Made by a program: the position numbers and the translations under genes. The notes below the pieces were generated by a model. It saw only the letters and a program-made list of their open reading frames with translations. It had not been told where the DNA came from and searched no databases. Below, piece by piece: positions 61,509 through 64,000 of a DNA stretch of 64,000 nucleotides. How positions within the stretch are numbered: the first letter of the stretch is position 1; each line of letters begins with the position of its first letter. The stretch is from Gavia stellata (lineage: Eukaryota; Chordata; Aves; Gaviiformes; Gaviidae). The DNA lies in contig NC_082597.1 in NCBI RefSeq assembly GCF_030936135.1, positions 75,808,495 through 75,872,494 of the forward strand, given 5' to 3'.

Positions 61509-64000
61509 TAGAAATTGGCATTAAGTGTGCCCTGACGATTAGCTGAAGCTGGCTAGACCCATGCTCCTCTGGACCAGAAGGGATTTACTGTACCTGAGGC
61601 TGTTCCTATAATGTAGATGGTTTCCCTGGCTCAGTGTAACGAAGCAATTCAAGGGCCACATTGTCTCTGACGATTTCTGCACAGGTGAGGCTCTGTAGAC
61701 GTTTCCATCTACGAGACTTTCTGCAGATGGTCTCTCACATGATAAAATGAGACAAACCTGTATGGGTAAGCCCCTGTCAGCATCCCTTGCCTTCCTCTTT
61801 CCGGATGCCCCCAGCTGCTGGATGTAACGTTTTTCCACGCGGCCAGACGCTCCGGCTGCACAGTGGTGGCCCTGCCAAACATCAGACAACCGCTTTATGC
61901 ATGAGGCAACCTTTTTATCTTCCTAGAGAGGGTCAATAATTGGGAAGCATCCCCAGCTAGAGCAAGAGGCAACTGATCCCCTTCCATATTGATATGGAGC
62001 ATGACTGAGTATTTAAAAACCCCTGAAATGTGTTCTCTTTTAAAGCCTGAAAGGAGAGAGACACTTTCTTGTTAGCCCTGGCCCCTCGCTGTTTTTTTCT
62101 GTTGTTGCTTTTGACACCTTTTCCTGCAGCAATTGTGGAGGTGGCTTTCAGTCAGGCTTTACCTCCTATACAGCCTTGCTGGGTTTTTAACTTTCACTTG
62201 TTATTAGGGAAACCGATTTCAATTTTTAATAAAAGGTGACACTTAAAAACTAGTGCCATCAAAGCAGCTAATGGAAATTATAGTCATGCAGGCATCCATT
62301 TTTTATACAAGCTAGCTTCAATTAGCCACGGGCAAACATCAAAAGGTTTGAGGGAGGACTGCTTTCAAGAAGAGCCTCCAAGTTTAGGTATTTAATTGAA
62401 CCTTCTCCAAAGTATGTGAAACTCTGGATGGTATGCAACGAGGTACGCTGCATGAAATATGCTCTGGTGAGGTTTCCAGGGCTTGTTTATAGACGTATAT
62501 GTATGTAGCACCAGAGCTGTATTTTTCAGAGCCCTCTGCCATTAAATCTCATAATTTTCTAAGAGCAAATATACATTGATGCCTGATTAACTGAAATCCA
62601 TACTTTTATTTTGATCAGGTATAGAGTGGAAAATTTTTAGGGGGAAAAAATGTTGAAATGTCACCTTTCAGAATGGTTTGAGAAGGTAGCTGCACACCAG
62701 AGGTCTGTGTGATACCTGGTCAAGTGCTGATCTAATTCCGGACACCTTTGTGGTTTAGCTCCCTGGTCTAGCTACAGCCTCAAAGGGAAAGAGGGAGGAA
62801 GTCAGAGTTTCTGGCTGGATTATGTTTGCGCAAAAAGCCTAGGTAAGATTTGGAGAGGGAGATTGTTCAAACACGTTTCCTCAGCCTAGATAACCTTTTG
62901 ACTATTTAGAGATGATGGCTTTCCGTAGCTTCATAATCATGGACACAACTCCAACCGCAAGTTGTGTTCACGTAGCACTCTTGGCCATGCTACGCTACTC
63001 ACGTTGCAAATCACTGCTGGCTCTGGGAACTTTTAATTTTTTTTTTTGTTCCCTCAGGCGTTTGATCACCCGGCACTGTATTTCTAACTTAACAGCAGTA
63101 ATGGACTGCTGCTGCAGCTGCTGGCTTTGTAAGTGATGGTAGCCTTTGCAGTGCTTTGCTGTGGGAATTAAATCTTGCCGTAGCATAAGTGACCATTTTC
63201 ACTGCTGAGCAACTGACCTAAACAGCAAAGATCATTACATAAAAATATGAGTTAATTTGATTATGAATGTTCTTGCAGGGGTTTGATGACTTTACAGAGT
63301 TTAAAAGAAAGTTGTGCATCTGCCACGATGTGCTGTTGCATGGCTTGAAGGGACCTGTAGTAAAGACATCATTATTTTATTCTGTAGGTGGAGCAGGGGT
63401 GGTCAGTTATTATGCGTTTTATGGCTGTTAAGAGAATTATTTCCTAGATGATGATGGCCTTTGGCTGCAACCACAATATACATGTTTATCATTATTATTA
63501 CAGCTATTATTTCTGGAAGTAATTTATATGCAACTAGACTGTCAAATCTAACGAGAAATCTATGAGGAGAAAAAAACATTAAGGTGCCAATACCTCTGTG
63601 TGGCAGACTGGCTTCTTTTACATGTGGTAGTGAGACCCAGGCTGACCCGAGGCTGATGAAAGCTAGCAGTGAAAGCTGCCTGTAGCACCCACTTTCATTG
63701 CAGTTTCCTCAAACCTCATAAAGCAAATAAACATCAGCGTCGCTGTCTGCCACAGCCTGTGCAGATGTCTGGCATCAGAGATGATCCTGGTTCATAATGG
63801 CAAAGCCAACAGGAATGTGTTCTTTCTTGCATTAAAGTCTGTGTCCAGTGGGAGTGTTAAATTCAGTGGATAACGTGGCTTCTCCAAAAGTGCGGACAGG
63901 CGCTAAGCCTTGCCATATCTGACAAGGTGGGTGAGCTGTGAAGCCAAGTATCACCTCTGAGGGTAAGCCAGAGACTTTAGAAATAGCTACAAGAGACAAT

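Larger units (their letters stand above)
56321..64000 (+). other. SSPN: SSPN intron 1 (start)
   Basis: Follows a good GTAAGC donor. I looked for the short second exon (Val-Cys-Leu-Val-Ala-Tyr...) and the large last exon and did not find them, so the intron seems to extend past the window. It holds a MIR copy, an ancient repeat, a 48-bp tandem duplication and an AT-rich, conserved-looking stretch at about 62110-62640. A (TA)n run is near 60181-60191. Confidence 0.65.

Noticed and set aside
56321-64000. Possible SSPN exons 2 and 3
   Set aside because: No frame or sequence matching the Val-Cys-Leu-Val-Ala-Tyr segment or the later membrane segments was found, so they are taken to lie outside the window.
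1-64000. CRISPR arrays, tRNA, rRNA genes, bacterial operons
   Set aside because: No spaced direct repeats, no tRNA-like B-box with an acceptor stem, and no rRNA sequence were seen. Spliced vertebrate genes fill the window.

Overview
The window is vertebrate genomic DNA and carries three spliced genes in the order RASSF8 (+), BHLHE41 (-), SSPN (+). This is the order known around human 12p12, so the block is conserved synteny. The short gene spacing, the CR1 LINE fragments (some of the non-avian archosaur/turtle kind), the eroded MIR-type CORE-SINEs and the GC-rich CpG islands point to a bird; a crocodilian or turtle is less likely but cannot be excluded by eye. Most open frames in the window are chance or antisense shadows.

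Layout. 1-7.8 kb: the 3' end of RASSF8, with the last two coding exons (2256-2400 and 3548-3669) and a 4.1-kb 3' UTR that ends near a polyadenylation signal at 7810-7815. 7.8-18 kb: intergenic, with MIR copies and other ancient repeats. 18.04-19.03 kb: an orphan CpG island with two CACGTG E-boxes and no recognisable gene. 19-23.8 kb: intergenic, with a stretch that looks like conserved non-coding DNA. 23.8-28.6 kb: BHLHE41 (DEC2) complete on the minus strand, five coding exons, 461 residues, inside a large CpG island that continues to about 29.8 kb. 30.4-34.9 kb: a decayed Ty3/gypsy-type retroelement in plus orientation, recognised from reverse transcriptase and integrase motifs. 35-56 kb: intergenic, with MIR copies, about 1 kb of a minus-strand CR1, a 41-bp perfect alternating purine-pyrimidine tract and small tandem repeats. 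55,982-56,320: the first coding exon of SSPN, followed by its first intron to the window end. The remaining SSPN exons were not found and presumably lie beyond 64 kb.

The three genes are not a functional operon. RASSF8 is a junction/NF-kB-linked RASSF-family protein, BHLHE41 is a circadian transcriptional repressor and SSPN is a dystrophin-complex membrane protein. The likely regulatory points are E-box motifs near BHLHE41 and in the orphan island. The least expected content is the Ty3/gypsy fossil, which still has a 161-codon open reverse transcriptase segment, and the orphan E-box CpG island.
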